Part shown: positions 33,390 to 34,874 of the stretch, one piece after another | How the letters are laid out: every line of letters begins with the position of its first letter | Numbering within the stretch: position 1 is the first letter of the stretch | DNA from: a bacterium | GTDB taxonomy: Bacteria; Patescibacteriota; Microgenomatia; Levybacterales; UBA12049 | Direction of reading: 5' to 3' | Assembly: GCA_021820025.1 (NCBI GenBank) | Contig: JAKAEF010000001.1 | Span: 1-34,874, forward strand | Length of the DNA stretch: 34,874 nucleotides | Notes under the pieces: model-generated | Database searches by the model: none | Told to the model about the DNA's origin: nothing | The model's input: the letters and a program-made list of their open reading frames with translations, nothing else | Position numbers and translations under genes: made by a program

Positions 33390-33779
33390 ATGTTTACAAA
33401 ATACAGAATTTTAATCTATTCAGAAAATCCCGACAAGTTGCTTCCCTTTTATACAAATGTTTTGGGCTTTACACTTTTAAATAAACTTGACTATCCAGAC
33501 GACTACGGATATATGCTCCAAGTGGTGGGTGATTCGTATGTCTGGCTTGGCAAACATTCAGCAATTACAGGAAAAGCAAAAGAAAGTTTTAGGCATTTGT
33601 TTAATTTGTATCCAGAAGAAGGTGTAGCCTTTTGGTACAACAAAATTAAAGACAATCCACAAGTAACAATAGTTGCAAAGCCATTTGAAGCACCATTTTC
33701 TACAAAAGAAAATCCAGTATTTTTTTGCACTTTTTTAGATCCAGAGGGCAATTGCTGGCAATTTGTTGGCAAAGAGTAA
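33390..33779 (+). CDS. Glyoxalase/VOC-superfamily protein
   Basis: 129 residues from MFTKYRILIYS at 33390, one base after the tsaD stop. It has the paired beta-alpha-beta-beta-beta shape of the vicinal oxygen chelate fold: YSENPDKLLPFYTNVLGF at the start and a closing FLDPEGNCWQFVG. The metal-binding Glu/His set is incomplete, so an enzyme role is not certain; many such proteins bind a drug or small metabolite. It is last in the tsaD operon. Confidence 0.8.
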   Translation: MFTKYRILIYSENPDKLLPFYTNVLGFTLLNKLDYPDDYGYMLQVVGDSYVWLGKHSAITGKAKESFRHLFNLYPEEGVAFWYNKIKDNPQVTIVAKPFEAPFSTKENPVFFCTFLDPEGNCWQFVGKE

Positions 33780-33781
33780 AT

Positions 33782-33810
33782 TTGCCAAAGTTTTTTAAAA
33801 GTGGTATAGT
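33782..33810 (+). promoter_or_regulatory. Promoter of the GAF-ANTAR gene
   Basis: TTGCCA (33782-33787), 17 bp, TATAGT (33805-33810). The leader to 33826 is about 9 bases and lacks a Shine-Dalgarno site. Confidence 0.6.
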
Positions 33811-33825
33811 CCTGCCATACTCCCT

Positions 33826-34521
33826 ATGGAACACAATTTTGCTGTTGATCAGTCTATTACCGATGTTATTAACCTACTTTCTGACATTGTCGTATTTAGC
33901 CAATTAGACTTTAACCAATTCTTAAAAAACTTTTTAAAAATCTTAGTTAAAATTGTCCCAGCCGATTCATGCTTAATTTACTTTTACGACCCTCACACGC
34001 ACCAGCTAACCCTTGTTGGTTCTAAAAAACCACACGAAAACATGGAAAACATTTTTATGCGAGAAGGTGAAGGTATTACCGGTTGGGTTGCACAACACCA
34101 AAAAACAGTGGCCATTGGTGAAAAAGCATATTTAGACGAACGGTTTAAAGCATTTAAACAACTCCCAGAAGACAAATTTGAAAGCTTTTTATCTATACCT
34201 ATTCTTAGCCAAACAGGAACAATTGGCGTTGTAAATATTCAAAACCGTCAGCCATACACTTTTTCTAAAGAACAAATTAAAACCATAGAATCTTTGGTAA
34301 AAATTATTGCTTCAGCTTTTGCCAAAACAGTATGGGAGAGAAAGGTAAGTAAATTAGAAAACCAGTTAGAAGAAAGAAAAGTTATAGAAAAAGCAAAGGG
34401 AATATTAATGAAAGAAAAAAACATGTCGGAGCAAGAGGCATTTGCCTTTATTCGAAAAGAAGCAATGAATAAAAGAAAATCCATGAAAGAAATTGCTGAT
34501 GCAATTTTACTTATTTGGTAG
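33826..34521 (+). CDS. GAF-ANTAR RNA-binding regulator
   Basis: 231 residues. A GAF sensor domain covers about 15-165, with PADSCLIYFYDPHTHQL and GEGITGWVAQHQKTVAI, ending in SIPILSQTGTIGVVNIQNR. A coiled linker (WERKVSKLENQLEERKVIEKAKGIL) leads to the ANTAR domain: KAKGILMKEKNMSEQEAFAFIRKEAMNKRKSMKEIADAIL, with the conserved Ala, Lys and basic residues. ANTAR proteins bind paired hairpins in mRNA leaders and prevent termination when their sensor is switched. No partner kinase or target hairpin is seen nearby. The ligand is unknown. Confidence 0.92.
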   Translation: MEHNFAVDQSITDVINLLSDIVVFSQLDFNQFLKNFLKILVKIVPADSCLIYFYDPHTHQLTLVGSKKPHENMENIFMREGEGITGWVAQHQKTVAIGEKAYLDERFKAFKQLPEDKFESFLSIPILSQTGTIGVVNIQNRQPYTFSKEQIKTIESLVKIIASAFAKTVWERKVSKLENQLEERKVIEKAKGILMKEKNMSEQEAFAFIRKEAMNKRKSMKEIADAILLIW

Positions 34522-34874
34522 CTTCATACTTTTTTATTACACTTCTCTTAGCAACCACAAATAATCTAAACGCATAGGGGGTGATGGATAAACCTCACAA
34601 ATTATAACTTTAGGCAACAGGCGAAAACACGTGGTGCAAACCATCTGTTTTTTGTTTTATGCAGTTAGTCCTAATTTTTTCTTGCCAGAGGTCCTCTCCA
34701 AATAATAAATCAGATTTTGTATCTATCTTCTTGATCTACATTAAGTATTCTTCCAAATGCTTTATAACTGCTTTAATTAATTCTAAAATTTTTTTATTAA
34801 TATTCTCTACATTGTTGAGATTATGTTTGTCCATATTAGTAGATAATTATACACCATTCGTAAAGCTAATCAGA
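34522..34874. other. Non-coding tail of the window with a possible gene remnant
   Basis: No intact gene. On the minus strand a frame from ATG 34834 gives 32 residues (MDKHNLNNVENINKKILEL and onward) and stops at TAG (34736-34738). The same frame then stays open to TAA at 34610, with coding-like content (IDTKSDLLFGEDLWQEKIR). It could be a small gene broken by one stop, or chance. Nothing is recognised in 34522-34609 or 34835-34874. Confidence 0.3.

Noticed and set aside
1..34874. tRNA or rRNA genes, CRISPR arrays, transposases, phage genes
   Set aside because: None seen by reading. No regularly spaced repeats, no T-loop-like GGTTCGAATCC patterns, no integrase or transposase motifs.

Overview
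This is an AT-rich, very tightly packed bacterial chromosome segment with overlapping operons. It holds no tRNA or rRNA genes, CRISPR arrays or insertion sequences that I could see. The mix points to a Candidate Phyla Radiation (Patescibacteria, possibly Microgenomates) genome: a class I (archaeal-type) lysyl-tRNA synthetase, archaeal-type CoA enzymes (pantoate kinase and a GTP-dependent dephospho-CoA kinase domain), a VanW protein, a GAF-ANTAR protein, and lysine-rich proteins throughout. The lineage is an inference from gene content; no marker phylogeny was possible.

Layout. 1-4003: 3' end of an MFS transporter, a PurN-like formyltransferase, a small helical protein, a secreted beta-barrel-like protein and an RsmB-type RNA methyltransferase. 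4323-11721 (minus): secA, then an operon read from the right as lysS, HD hydrolase, RdgB-like pyrophosphatase, serS. 11781-17386: an unusual cluster of M20 amidohydrolase, ATP-grasp ligase, acetylpolyamine-amidohydrolase-like deacetylase, a large GNAT-like protein, and a divergent ACT-domain regulator. 17383-24543 (minus, read from the right): coaBC, pantoate kinase, GNAT acetyltransferase, acetyl-CoA synthetase, and phosphoketolase fused to a CoA-binding domain. 24584-29885 (minus): an MprF-type aminoacyltransferase domain, greA, a CoaD/dephospho-CoA-kinase fusion, a nucleotidyltransferase and a membrane-anchored solute-binding protein. 29927-34521 (plus): VanW, a cytidylyltransferase-like protein, DUF192, tsaD, a VOC-fold protein and GAF-ANTAR. 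34522-34874 holds no intact gene.

How the genes fit together. The centre of the window (11.8-27.2 kb) reads as one CoA/acetyl-group island. It can make CoA from pantoate (pantoate kinase, CoaBC, PPAT-DPCK fusion), generate acetyl groups (phosphoketolase, Acs), and move acetyl groups on and off amines (GNAT proteins, APAH-type deacetylase). The promoters of three operons (acs-xfp, the ATP-grasp/M20 pair, the GNAT-like/deacetylase pair) each carry a GTTAA-N4-TTAAC-like palindrome at the same distance upstream of the -10 box. The third palindrome also sits on the promoter and start codon of the ACT-domain regulator. I propose a dedicated, autoregulated acetyl-CoA regulon; this is the most interesting thing in the window. 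Three proteins of the island are strikingly poor in lysine and rich in arginine compared with their neighbours.

Other notable points are three unusual fusions (class I LysRS + B3/4 editing-like domain; phosphoketolase + CoA-binding domain; CoaD + DUF359 kinase) and a recurring promoter geometry in which the -10 hexamer ends 6-7 bases before the start codon, implying many leaderless mRNAs.
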